This document shows, in pieces, positions 32,525 to 42,264 of a stretch of DNA of 64,000 nucleotides. How positions within the stretch are numbered: the first letter of the stretch is position 1; every line of letters begins with the position of its first letter. The translations under genes were made by a program, and so were the position numbers. The notes beneath the pieces are model-generated. The model worked only from the letters and a program-made list of their open reading frames with translations. It was not told the DNA's origin and did not search any database. The stretch comes from Doryteuthis pealeii (lineage: Eukaryota; Mollusca; Cephalopoda; Myopsida; Loliginidae). Where the stretch lies: NCBI GenBank assembly GCA_023376005.1, contig CM042160.1:88000955-88064954 (forward strand), written 5' to 3'.

Positions 32525-33150
32525 TGCTTTGGAGAGCCGATTATACGAAGTAAAATCATACTTCGTATGTTTTTGAGACTAACTTTTAAAGTAAAATCAA
32601 ATCTTTGTCCATATTCTTAAATTGTACAATGTACATTGTACACTCATTTAAATTAAATTGTTGTCATGCACAAAAAATTGTAGAAAAATGAAAATTGTTA
32701 CAAAACACAAGTTTACGGTTACATTTTTTTAAAATAAGATTTTAAATGTTAATAAAAATCAGTCACCAGTATAGGGTTGTATAAATGTAAATTAAAAAAA
32801 AATGATAAAATGAGTTGTTTTGTATATATATATAAATGGTTAAAAAAGTCTTAATAGTTTAGAGAACTAATGAAAACGTTTTAAAACGATATGTTTTTAA
32901 AATACTATCTTGAGTTTAAGCAAAAATAGAAATATTTATTTACAGATAGATAGAATTACAACCAAATTCATGAATATTAGTATATTACATCCATAAAAAT
33001 TAGAATTACATTCATGAAAAATTTGTATATTACATTCACAAAAAGGTAGTGTAATTACATTCGTAAAAATTAGTATATTACATTTGTTAGGTGGAACTCT
33101 CTAAGTAGTTTAACTAACGAGAAGAGAGCCCCTTAAATTATTGTGTGTGT
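32525..33150. other. Unassigned AT-rich spacer
   Basis: Contains a short TACGAAGT/ACTTCGTA inverted repeat near 32545-32572 and three or four short repeats of attacattcataaaa type at 32985-33085. Confidence 0.5.
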
Positions 33151-33277
33151 AGTGTCAAATGTACCATTTGGTTAAGGCACTCGGGGGAATAGGGATGTCC
33201 ACAAGACTCCAATCGATAGAACGACTATAATTTCACCGGCCAAAAACATGCAACAAACTCAATCTCACCTTCATCTC
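33151..33277 (-). pseudogene. Broken copy of the RING1 region of the helicase-RBR gene
   Basis: About 127 bases are a direct, diverged copy of 37010-37136 in the intact gene (residues about 1340-1381). The minus-strand reading keeps CGHPY and ECLNQMVHL but has an internal stop. Phe replaces the first zinc cysteine (C1346 equivalent), Trp replaces the cysteine in FCPV (C1351 equivalent), and Ser replaces C1369. The fragment is therefore dead. It lies about 3.7 kb from the intact exon in the same orientation. Confidence 0.85.
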
Positions 33278-33305
33278 GTGGTAATGAATATAAATATAAA
33301 TATAA

Positions 33306-33788
33306 AAGATTATTTTCTATAATTATCGAATTTTATGCGATACATACATTATAATTGCCTTCAAGCAAAAATATAAATAATAATTTATCCAACAATGCTT
33401 CTATAAAAAAAAAAACATCCAAAAATCTTATTCACTTCGCCGAAGAGCTTACGGCCGGGTTTGTTTACTACTCAATAAACGTCCACTTACCTACTATGGT
33501 AGAGGTGTGTAGTATCATTGACAAGGTTAATTTCGCAGGGATTGTTCAATGTGTACCGGCGGATATGGTCTCTGACTATGCCTGTGAAGTCCCGGTTTCG
33601 ATTCCTGTCGGAGGGGAGTCGTTAGTGTACATCACTGAAGAGACTTAATAAAGTCGAAACAGTCTGTATGGTGTTCTGCATAGCGAGCCATCCTTTGCCG
33701 GGATTCACTTGTCAAGATTATTTTCTATAATTATCGAATTTTATGCGATACATGCATTATAATTGCCTTCAAGCAAAATATAAATATA
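33306..33788 (+). mobile_element. 408-bp ribozyme-bearing unit with direct-repeat ends
   Basis: The same stretch of about 75 bases (gattattttctataattatc ... attgccttcaagcaaaa) occurs at about 33306-33380 and again at 33714-33788, a period of 408. Between them lies a GC-richer body with a tRNA-like 3' half: B-box-like GTTTCGATTCC at 33595-33605 followed by GTCGGAGGGGAG, resembling the end of tRNA-Asp. A hammerhead ribozyme follows. A 97-codon frame (33355-33648) spans the body but has no recognisable domain. Known parallels are the Sm-alpha SINE-like repeats of Schistosoma and retrozymes. Confidence 0.7.
33628..33676 (+). ncRNA. Type I hammerhead ribozyme
   Basis: Every core element is present. 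CTGAAGA at 33635-33641. Stem II GACTT/AAGTC (33642-33646 with 33651-33655), loop AATA. GAA at 33656-33658. Stem III ACA/TGT (33659-33661 with 33665-33667), loop GTC. Cleavage would follow A33668 in the triplet GTA. Stem I pairs 33669-33674 (TGGTGT) with 33629-33634 (ACATCA), six pairs with one G-U. Self-cleavage is predicted, not shown. Confidence 0.85.
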
Positions 33789-34044
33789 AAATAATTTTGG
33801 TAATGACATTAACTTCATAAGGTAATATAAAATATAATTGAAATATCACTTTCGTACCCTATGGATTTACCTTTCGTATGAATATTAACTTTTTAACATA
33901 CTGTAGTAATGATTTAATCAAAGTCACAGACATCAAAATTTGGACTTTGTTCCCTCTGAATATGCCGGGTTTTTTTTTAATTTGATAAATCATATTCTTT
34001 CTCTTACTCCCGTTTTCTCTTTCTCCCTACCTCTCTGGTGTTCC

Positions 34045-34089
34045 CAATTTTAAAAAAAAGTCCAGTCATGGACCGGTTACTTTTGCTAG
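34045..34089 (+). mobile_element. Helitron-like 3' end
   Basis: Hairpin GTCCAGTCATGGAC (about 34060-34073) is followed by CGGTTACTTTTG and CTAG at 34086-34089, then T of a TA tract. The 5' end was not identified. Confidence 0.4.
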
Positions 34090-34199
34090 TATATATATAT
34101 ATATATAATTTTAAAATCAATATACATAATATACTTTCCTATATTTGTAAGCAAAGAGTGCTTAGTATAATTGAAAAAAGTAAATATATCTAACTCTGT

Positions 34200-34320
34200 T
34201 GCAGCCTCAGTTCGAATGGCCGAGGTATTATTTTGGGGGTAGGGTGTCAGTCCTTTTTGTTGGACATGTGCAAAGGGGTTCTTCTGGTCAAGGCCCCATA
34301 GGAGTCTGTTGTTTTTTTTT
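34200..34320 (-). repeat. Repeat F fragment
   Basis: CAGTTCGAATGGCCGAGGTATT and GGTTCTTCTGGTCA match repeat F at 56.17-56.26 kb and, inverted, at 43.95-44.05 kb. Confidence 0.6.
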
Positions 34321-34439
34321 AATTTTATCTTTATTTTTTGAAATCCTCACAGGTTAAAACAAGCACTCAGTGACCAGGGAATCCTTATTTCAACTTTGTT
34401 ATTGCCTATAAAATGTCATTTTATATTCTGTATGTAATT

Positions 34440-35110
34440 TCATTATTACCCAACCTGTGCTACTCATGCACTGAGTTGGCGGGGTCTGATATTGCACCAG
34501 GAACCTTGGTTTGGTTTGGTTTGGTTTTATGGCATATCAACCTCAGTGGGTCATTTAATGCCAATAAAGTTTTGAAATAAATTCATTCTTAATACATAAT
34601 ACAATTTTGTTTATCAACTCGTTTTTCTATTCAACCCATAGATAGGACCCTAACAGGTACTACCACTCCGGGTCAGAGTGGACCAGGGAGAAATGGTGAT
34701 GAAGGGGTGCTCCACATTCCCCAAACCTCCAAAACTTGAACCTCACCATCAAATAGAGTTTAACGTCATTCCCTGGACATGTAGACCCGCAGCCACCGCC
34801 TTCTAGCACCCATATGATAAAAAGGTGTTGGGGCTTGCCATAAAGGCAATAGGGTTGGGAAAATCATATAGGTGCTAAGGCTTGACGTGACCAGCCGATT
34901 GATCGGAGGGGGCCTCTCCGACCGCCCGTCTAGCCCAAGATAGGGCCAAAGTGGAGTATTGCAAGTCATGAACTGCTCAGCCACCTGGGCTCTATCCTTA
35001 AGCATCATGGGTCGTCACCCACGGCCAACAGGTGGCCCCATTGGGGGAGTCTTACCCCTCTGCAGAGGTGCATTCTAACGCCCCAGCCAACAGGGCGGAC
35101 AGGAACCTTG
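34440..35110 (-). mobile_element. LINE 3'-end repeat (family E) with shared tail, beside a SINE A scrap
   Basis: On the minus strand the block runs from the MLKDRAQV-like remnant through GRSERPPPINRLVTSS and GTAGTACCTGTTAGGG to the hairpin tail ggcattaaatgaccc...gatatgcca and (AACC)n at about 34505-34565. It matches the 4.85-kb copy. A SINE A scrap with a B-box relic (about 34440-34505) follows. Confidence 0.75.
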
Positions 35111-35154
35111 TGATTACCTAGATGCATTTTGTATTTTCATTAAAAATTATTTTT

Positions 35155-35315
35155 CTGAGGTGGAGCACCAAACCTATCGTCAGCTTCCCACTTTACTGCA
35201 CAGATCAGATTACCCAATCTGTGCTACTCATGCACTGAGTTGGCAGAGACCAGCATCAAACCAGGATCCTTGCGATTATGTAGCTGGGTGCTCTACCGAT
35301 TGAGTAATTTTATTG
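35155..35315 (-). mobile_element. SINE family A, head and partial body
   Basis: On the minus strand ACTCAATCGGTAGAGC (A box region), then GGTTTGATGCTGG in the B box position, then AACTCAGTGCATGAGTAGC and CTGACGATAGGTTTGGTGC. Confidence 0.75.
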
Positions 35316-35564
35316 TTTTATCAAATAAATCAAGCAAAAATATAAATGATGTTTGTATAATAATAAAACAAATTATAAAAATCAATAACAAGTTTTTTGT
35401 AAAGAAATTTTTTTTATTGTTATTTTTTTTTACAGTCCAGCAAGTTAGCCCTTAGACATTGGGACTCCCACCACAAAAAAAGTAAATAAATAAAAATAAA
35501 TATGAATAAAAAAATAGATTTGGTTTGGGGACATAGGTTGCCAACGTTTGCATATTAATAATAT

Positions 35565-35975
35565 TTTTTAAAGATTAATTTGAATCATATTTTGGATAAA
35601 AATTATTAATATTATTCATATTTTTTTAGTAATATTAATCATATTTTTGATAAAAATTATTAATTTTAATCATATTTTTGAGAAAAATTAATAATCATAT
35701 TTTTAAAAATTAATTTTAATCATATTTTTGAGAAAAATTAATAATCATATTTTTAAAAATTAATTTTAATCATATTTTTGAGAAAAATTAATATTAATCA
35801 TATTTAAAAAAATTAATTTTAATCATTTTTGAGAAAAATTAATAATCATATTTTTAAAAATTAATTTTAATCATTTTTGAGAAAAATTAATAATCATATT
35901 TTAAAAAATTAATTTTAATCATATTTTTGAGAAAAATTATTAATATTAATCATATTTTTTTATTAATATTAATCA
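35565..35975 (+). repeat. Tandem array, about 50-bp AT-rich unit
   Basis: About eight units of aattttaatcatatttttga and gaaaaattaataatcatatt with small length changes. Confidence 0.85.
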
Positions 35976-36210
35976 TATCACAGCCGAGTTATATAGCAGA
36001 CAACTTAGAAAATTGTTTGTAGAAGGAAGAAGCAGTTGTTTTGGCATCACAATTCTATGTAGAACCCAGACAATCAAACAGTTCAATACAACAACAGAAT
36101 TTACTTTGTTCAAATGTTTCACAGTTTCCAAATTCACATAGTGAATTATAGACATTTCCAAATAAAATTGTTTTGAAATTTGTATTTCAGTTTGTATACT
36201 TAGATAATTT

Positions 36211-36216
36211 TTTATT
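36211..36216 (-). promoter_or_regulatory. Candidate polyadenylation signal of the helicase-RBR gene
   Basis: Minus-strand AATAAA lies about 270 bases after the stop codon, in a plausible 3' UTR. It is the only canonical hexamer I noticed between the stop and the 35.6-kb array on that strand, but the scan was by eye. Confidence 0.4.
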
Positions 36217-36485
36217 TTTCAATCTAAAAAATTTTTTTTAAAGGGTGCATGTGTGTCAAATATTTACATTTACTTGTCCATAAAAAACACAAGGGTGAGA
36301 CGGCTGTAAAACATCACTTTTTTCTTGTGTTAATTTGTTGATAAAAAGGCCTTCACACTGCAAGTGGAAAATTAGCCAGCACGGGCTGGAAATTCACGAG
36401 ATTCCACCTAAGAAAAACATAGTGCAATTTAGGGCAGATGGTCGGGTCGACAAAACCCCAAAATTACCATTCTTTTGGGGCTTTT

Positions 36486-39400
36486 TCACACAAAGCTCTG
36501 GTGCTTGACACGAAGATGTCCATAACAAGCTCCATCTGAAGTAAACGTTTCCATACATCTCCAACAAATATGGATGCCACACGGACAGCTGACATGCTGA
36601 CAGCCGCCATCCTTTTGGATTATATTTTGGCAATTCGGACACATCCGACGATTCGCGGGATCTTCTTGCATCCACTTCCGTGTGTCCGCATCGACGCTTT
36701 TGCAGCTTTCATACATCTTGCAGGTAAGACCAAAATGATAGTCTACATGACAAGTGGTGCAATTTGTCACCTGGCACTGATAGCAAATGAATGGCTCACC
36801 AGTCGTTGTGATTTGATAAACACTACTACAGTCCGGTGTAATGCAGTACCGATATTTATTTGTGTTGACACTCATGAAATGTGACAAAGAACTATCTACT
36901 AATTTCTTCTGTGTTGTTATGGCCTTTTTGCAAAAATTTTCAAAGTCTTTCCAGCACATTTTCATATCGCATTCTTCGTGAGAACACACGAATGGAAACA
37001 TTTTTTCTTTCAGTGCCAAATGTACCATTTGGTTAAGGCACTCGGGACAATAGGGGTGACCACAAGACTCTAATCGATAGAACGACTCTAATTTCACCGG
37101 ACAAAAACATGCAACACACTCAATCTCGTCTTCATCTGGCTCGGACGACAAACCTGGAAGTTCATATAATAAGCTATTCAATTTTTCTATGCTTTTCTCG
37201 CACCCCCGGGCTTCGACAGTGTTTCGGTGCAGTTGAATTTGGCCCAGGTTCAATTCCACTTTTAGGCTCTCTAAATCTTCCCCATAGCGTAAGATCAGTT
37301 CTCTTTTAAGACCCTTGGGACGTCCACTATCACAGAGATCAAATTTTCGATGCACCATGCTCAACATCTTTTCAATGAAATTGTTCACTTCCGACTTCAA
37401 TTGAGTTCTCACCGATTCGGTACCTTGCAATACCAGTGTCATGTAACGGTAGTCGAGGAATGCTGAAGATCCTGGAATTTGTTTTTCAACCTCTTCAAGA
37501 AATGTACGTCCTTCTCTACTTATGAGTACACTAGTCGCTGAATTTAATCCGATCTCGATTCGATCACCCCTGATGACCTCATTTAGGTACTTTTTGACAC
37601 TGTTTAGTTTCTCTGCCGAGTTACTGTTTAATTTCAAACAGAAATTTCCGCTATTTAGTTTCTTTACAACATAATTAAGAGAACCGATAAACTCTTTGTC
37701 GATATTCTGAATTTCCTTACTGATTTCCTCTTTAAGGATCTCGTACACTTTTTGTATGATGATAATTTCACTACTGAACTTTGGAGTAAACTTGACAAGC
37801 TGCTCGTCCAGAAGGAGATGGAGACTTCTGGTTGGGATCACTTGGTTGCTCGGAAAATCTACCCATGCTGTATAATAAAAATCTTTTCTTCGGATATTTC
37901 TCATCTTGACGGTGTAAGAATCAGAGAACCTTTTCAATTGTTCTTCTATCTTAATTCTTACTGTGTTCTCTTCGTCTAGAATTTCTTTCGGTTCACTTCG
38001 AGGCAAAGAAATCTGGATATCACCATATAGGGTAATATTTTCAGTGAAGTGACGTCTTACGTCTTCCTCCTTCGTGTCCGGTGGAATGGACCCGAGAAAA
38101 AACTGGTTCATTTTTTTCTTACCGATTCTGATACGCCACGGTGAAATAGATAAATTTCTACGTGCATACATAAAATCATCTATATCAGTATACTCAACAA
38201 AACCGATTCCTTTTAGTGGCCGTCGTGTCCATGTTAGCTCGGCAGAACATTGGGAAAAGTTCTTAACATGGGAAGTGCAAGAAACTCCGATGATTTCATT
38301 ATCCGAAGAAGTGGACTGTAAACATTCTCTTGCAGAATCTAATGTTTTAAATGTAACGCAACCCCAACGATTATTATTTGAGGAGTTAAATGTCTTTATT
38401 CTTTCTATTTTCCCAAACTTTTCAAATTTATCTTCCACTCCTTTGACCCCAGTTTCTTCTGGGACATCTTTAACAATCACAGTGCGTGATTCCTGAGGCA
38501 TGATGACGTCCTTTATGCAACCCCCATTTTTTATCACAGCTTTGGGTGAGAGTTTATGCTCATCCAATTGAACCTCTTTCACCTCATCCTGCTGCCTAGT
38601 GACACGGCCAAGGATATCTTCCTCAACTAAACACTTCACGTTGGCGGAGACACTGTCCGTGGAAGAGACCGTTAACTTTGCCTTTCCTTTATGGAAATCA
38701 ACAAAGACGGATTCGTCGTTCACCTCCTCACGAATTTTTTGTTCCAGTTGCTTTAAACCGGAGAATCTTAACCCAATCAAGCACCGTGCAAACTGCTCGC
38801 CCAGGCCTCTATCGACAACAACCTTCACAGTCTGAGATTCAGCTTCGGTAATCTTCTCGCGAAAAAATGGACTCAACTCCTCCATCCAACTTTCCTGGAC
38901 AGAGAGAACAGTAAAAGCGAAATCACGCGACGTACTGATCAGATTCTGAAAAACGATCAAGTTTGGATTCAGATTGAGATTTCGAATAGACGACGATGGA
39001 TGAATGTGGACTTGTTTGCCCTGTTTCAGAGCCAGGTATCCAGCCTTTGGATGACCCAGGTAGACACAGGTGTTGCACTCAAAGGTAGTGAACAGGAGTT
39101 TTGCAATGGAATCTCTGTCAAATGTAAGCCTAGCTGGAAAATGCACATTACATTTTAGTTTATGCTTGAGGATGTCAAACACTTCCTTCATCTTTTCGGA
39201 AACTAGCTTCAGAGTTTTCTCATTTATAGCATTACTTTGGCACCAGTGTTTCTTACTTTTATTTTTTTCATCAAGATAATCTTGAAGCACGTGAAGCAAT
39301 GAAATCATATCCCCATATTCGTTATAAAAGGGCGAATGTTTATTCTTATTAAACTCCATCTCTTCATCATTTCTTCCTCGAAAGAAGACGTTACCGCTAA

Positions 39401-41153
39401 AGCCACTGAGGCAAGCGATACTCACAGCTTCTGTTACGATCTCTTGCTTTATGGCTTTTATGACAAATAGACTCATTTGCGGTTCAAATGGAAGCTCTGC
39501 AATTTGGTTACCGAGAGGTGTAATCTGTTCATTTGAAATAGCCCCTAAACTGTCCAGGAAATCAATCGTATCAGACAGAACGCTAGCTGGTGGGGCCTCA
39601 ACAAAGTCAAAATGTAACGGATGCGCCCCCATTTGAAAAAGCTTCAAAGCTGCCTTTGCTGGATGGATACGAAGAATTTCAGGCTTTGTGGATTGGCGCA
39701 TATTGAGGTAGTCATCCTCTGCATATAAACGAAAGCACTTGCCCTCTGAAGTACGCCCGGCTCGTCCTTTTCTCTGGTCGGCCGAACTACGACTGATGAA
39801 TCTGACGGCTAAAGTGTCTATCTTGCTGATTTCTTCAAAGAAGATTTCTTTGGCAAAACCTGTGTCTATTACATACTTGATGTTGGGTATTGTTATCGAC
39901 GTCTCTGCGCAGTTGGTGGCAAATACGATTTTTCGTTTGCCTTCTGGAGGTGGTTTAAAAACCTTTTGTTGTTCGTCAGCATCCAAACGACCATGCAACG
40001 ACAGGCACATGTAATCCTTTCTCTCAGACAGGGTAACACTGAACTTTCTGCTGCAAAATTCTGTTTCCTTAGGGGTTGGAAGAAATACGAGAATATCTCC
40101 TTCTTTTTCCTTTTGATGAACCTCAATAGCTTTCTTCACAGCAGCGTCTTCGTAACTTTTTATAAGTTGTTTACTTTCAATTTGTTTTTCCCATATGACA
40201 TTGACCGGAAAAGTGCGGCCAGGTACTTTTATCAGGCAACTTCCTGGGAAATAAGACAGAAAAATGCCGGGATCAATAGTGGCCGACATGACCACAAGTC
40301 TGAGTTCAGGCCGCCTGGTGAGGCACGACTTCACCATAGCGAGCAAAAGATCTGTATATATACTTCTTTCATGCACTTCATCAACAATTAAACACGAATA
40401 TGCGGAGAGTTGTTCATCCTTTTGAAATTCACAAAACATTTCATAATCGCTCATAAATATTATCCTTGTGCCTTTGTTCATTATCCGCTTGTTACCTGCT
40501 CGGTAACCAACATCTTGCCCGAAGGTGGTATGTAATTCAGAAGCAACGAACTTGGCCACACTCAATGCCGCTATCTTTCTTGGTTGCGTGCATGCAATCA
40601 AACCATGCTGGCTAAGGCCAGCGCTGTCAAAGTACTGCACTAACTGAGTACTTTTTCCCGAACCGGTTTCTCCCAATACAATAGTCACGTGATTGTTCTT
40701 GACGGCGTCCACAATTTTTGACCGTTGGGCGTAGATGGGGTATCCTTTGATTAAACGTTCACACTCAATTGAAAATTCTTTCTCGATAATTGGTATGAGA
40801 TCTCTGCCTCCGTTGGTCAGCTCTGCATTTGTTAATCTTGCTTCTAAACGTTGACTATGTATGGTGAACTCTGTCAGTTGATTGCGAAGCTCCTGTTCTT
40901 TATCAACCAGGACATTAATATTTTGTGAGTCTTTTGTACAATTAGTTAAAAGATTATCTCTGAAGCTGTGTAATTTAGACATGTGCTGCTTGAGAACACT
41001 TTTGCTTTGCATCTTAATTTTTTGCAGCAGTCTTTGAATATTGGAATCAAAACGGTGCTGTTCGTCATCCGGATGGTTTTGAGATTTCTTCGGTGGATAG
41101 GCAGCAGAATGTTTGACCGAACGATAGTAAAATTTTGAAGAATGTGATGACAT
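36486..41153 (-). CDS. DExH-box RNA helicase fused to a RING-IBR-RING (RBR) E3 ubiquitin ligase, DEAH11/DEAH12-like
   Basis: About 1,555 residues. The helicase core has GETGSGKST (161-169), TQPRK (189-193), DEVH (258-261, where the family usually has DEAH), SAT (290-292), FATNCAETSITIP (411-423) and QRKGRAGR (460-467). The HA2/winged-helix region and OB-like part span about 490-770. An RRM-like domain lies at about 890-965 (VIVKDVPEE, WGCVTF). The C-terminus holds RING1 (C1346, C1349, C1364, H1366, C1369, C1372, C1390, C1395), an IBR (C1437, C1442, C1457, C1460, C1465, C1468, H1473, C1478) and RING2 (C1505, C1508, then C1518 in GGCQH as the likely catalytic thiol, C1523, C1525, C1530, C1533). 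The family architecture predicts ATP-driven RNA unwinding plus ubiquitin transfer through a cysteine thioester; the target is unknown. I chose M at 41153 because the open frame upstream runs into a 3' splice site at 41196. The frame is uninterrupted and all zinc ligands are intact, so it looks functional. Confidence 0.92.
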   Translation of the reverse strand: MSSHSSKFYYRSVKHSAAYPPKKSQNHPDDEQHRFDSNIQRLLQKIKMQSKSVLKQHMSKLHSFRDNLLTNCTKDSQNINVLVDKEQELRNQLTEFTIHSQRLEARLTNAELTNGGRDLIPIIEKEFSIECERLIKGYPIYAQRSKIVDAVKNNHVTIVLGETGSGKSTQLVQYFDSAGLSQHGLIACTQPRKIAALSVAKFVASELHTTFGQDVGYRAGNKRIMNKGTRIIFMSDYEMFCEFQKDEQLSAYSCLIVDEVHERSIYTDLLLAMVKSCLTRRPELRLVVMSATIDPGIFLSYFPGSCLIKVPGRTFPVNVIWEKQIESKQLIKSYEDAAVKKAIEVHQKEKEGDILVFLPTPKETEFCSRKFSVTLSERKDYMCLSLHGRLDADEQQKVFKPPPEGKRKIVFATNCAETSITIPNIKYVIDTGFAKEIFFEEISKIDTLAVRFISRSSADQRKGRAGRTSEGKCFRLYAEDDYLNMRQSTKPEILRIHPAKAALKLFQMGAHPLHFDFVEAPPASVLSDTIDFLDSLGAISNEQITPLGNQIAELPFEPQMSLFVIKAIKQEIVTEAVSIACLSGFSGNVFFRGRNDEEMEFNKNKHSPFYNEYGDMISLLHVLQDYLDEKNKSKKHWCQSNAINEKTLKLVSEKMKEVFDILKHKLKCNVHFPARLTFDRDSIAKLLFTTFECNTCVYLGHPKAGYLALKQGKQVHIHPSSSIRNLNLNPNLIVFQNLISTSRDFAFTVLSVQESWMEELSPFFREKITEAESQTVKVVVDRGLGEQFARCLIGLRFSGLKQLEQKIREEVNDESVFVDFHKGKAKLTVSSTDSVSANVKCLVEEDILGRVTRQQDEVKEVQLDEHKLSPKAVIKNGGCIKDVIMPQESRTVIVKDVPEETGVKGVEDKFEKFGKIERIKTFNSSNNNRWGCVTFKTLDSARECLQSTSSDNEIIGVSCTSHVKNFSQCSAELTWTRRPLKGIGFVEYTDIDDFMYARRNLSISPWRIRIGKKKMNQFFLGSIPPDTKEEDVRRHFTENITLYGDIQISLPRSEPKEILDEENTVRIKIEEQLKRFSDSYTVKMRNIRRKDFYYTAWVDFPSNQVIPTRSLHLLLDEQLVKFTPKFSSEIIIIQKVYEILKEEISKEIQNIDKEFIGSLNYVVKKLNSGNFCLKLNSNSAEKLNSVKKYLNEVIRGDRIEIGLNSATSVLISREGRTFLEEVEKQIPGSSAFLDYRYMTLVLQGTESVRTQLKSEVNNFIEKMLSMVHRKFDLCDSGRPKGLKRELILRYGEDLESLKVELNLGQIQLHRNTVEARGCEKSIEKLNSLLYELPGLSSEPDEDEIECVACFCPVKLESFYRLESCGHPYCPECLNQMVHLALKEKMFPFVCSHEECDMKMCWKDFENFCKKAITTQKKLVDSSLSHFMSVNTNKYRYCITPDCSSVYQITTTGEPFICYQCQVTNCTTCHVDYHFGLTCKMYESCKSVDADTRKWMQEDPANRRMCPNCQNIIQKDGGCQHVSCPCGIHICWRCMETFTSDGACYGHLRVKHQSFV

Positions 41154-41195
41154 TGTGTTTATTTTCTTTTCCTTTGGAATTTGTAGAAACTCTTC

Positions 41196-41221
41196 CTGAA
41201 AGAACACAAAAAAAAACAACA
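41196..41221 (-). promoter_or_regulatory. 3' splice site (acceptor) of the intron before the coding exon
   Basis: On the minus strand a pyrimidine-rich run (TGTTGTTTTTTTTTGTGTTC) ends in TTTCAG, then GAAGAG. The exon would begin at 41195, giving a 42-base 5' UTR piece before the ATG at 41153. The residues that the frame could encode upstream are therefore intronic. The next exon upstream was not found. Confidence 0.8.
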
Positions 41222-41862
41222 TCTTATTATAATGGAGATTGTGTGTTTTTCTGTCTGTAACCGAAACTATATTACTACTCAAGTCACAATTCCCTTTGTT
41301 ATTTACATCATATTCTCCATAATTTTATTTTTATTTAAACCTCAATTATTAATAAAATTGTTTTACAATATCAATACTGTTAGGCTTCATCTACATACTA
41401 ACAACATGCAATTGTACTTATATATACAACAAAATAGAGGTTTACAGTGTTAACGGGAAGGCTAATTTGCATATTAATATTAAAAATTTGATTTTAATAG
41501 ATATCTGCTTAGTATTATTGATTTCTAATTGTTTGGTTTTATCTTATTGTATATGAGCAAAAATCTCGGGGATAAATCTTAAAAGAAATCATTAACAAGA
41601 ATAAATAACTGTAATTTTATTCTTTATTTCCTATTTTAACTAAATAGTTGAATTAGAAAAATTTACCAATGAAATACGGGAGTAAGGGAATCTGATGGAA
41701 GAGTTAGTTCCAAATTTGTTCTATTTTTTAATCATACCCCCTCTGTTCCAAATCTTTTTATCTGCATTCTTATTCAGTTTCATTAGCCTTTCTAATTTAA
41801 TATAATATTTTATTACATTTAAACTTAAATACTTGCACCTGGAGGGTGCGTATATTTGCTAA
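41222..41862 (+). mobile_element. Non-autonomous Helitron-like element (subfamily 2)
   Basis: Starts TCTTATTATAATGGAG after A41221. It ends in hairpin GCACCTGGAGGGTGC (41835-41849), ten spacer bases and CTAA (41859-41862) before T41863. Insertion is A|T as in Helitrons. Related copies are at 20166-21031 and 63794 to the window end. Its 5' end directly abuts the pyrimidine tract of the gene's splice acceptor. Confidence 0.8.
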
Positions 41863-41879
41863 TTAAAATTAACATAACT

Positions 41880-42012
41880 TAAAGGAAGCGCAGTGGTGTA
41901 CTGGTTAGAGTCGTAGAAAATGGACTCGTCAACCTGAGTTCAATTTCTGGATGAAGCCACAGTTGACATAGTGCTAATACCCTTGGGAAAGGTATGAATC
42001 CAACTATTCTCT
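41880..42012 (+). mobile_element. SINE family B, 5' half
   Basis: GCGCAGTGGTGTACTGGTTAG (A box region), GAGTTCAATTTCTGG (diverged B box), GTTGACATAGTGCTAATACCC. Confidence 0.65.
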
Positions 42013-42264
42013 AAACTACCCTAAATTGAATACTCGGATTGTAGTTAATTTTTATAAACAAAAATATTTATATAAAAATAAGAAATAATTAACTGGTCGG
42101 TTTAGTGGCAGTTACACTCTATGTATTCCCTTTTAATTAATGTAATAAATTAAATTAACTTCAAAACAGAAACTGGCCTGTTGAGTAAACTGCGTGTCTA
42201 TGACGAGTGAATAGATAATTCTAAAACGAGAATGTCTCATCTTCTGATAAAAACAGCAGTGATC

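Noticed and set aside
32545..32575. loxP-like TATACGAAGT / ACTTCGTA pair with 8-base spacer
   Set aside because: The half sites point the wrong way for loxP and no recombinase context exists in this animal DNA. A small chance inverted repeat.
33355..33648. 97-codon open frame over the ribozyme-bearing unit
   Set aside because: It overlaps a tRNA-like segment and the ribozyme core, has no recognisable domain, and starts in the direct repeat. Treated as chance.
41154..41282. N-terminal extension of the helicase-RBR frame by 43 residues
   Set aside because: The extra frame crosses a strong 3' splice site and its first residues come from Helitron DNA. The ATG at 41153 is the better start.
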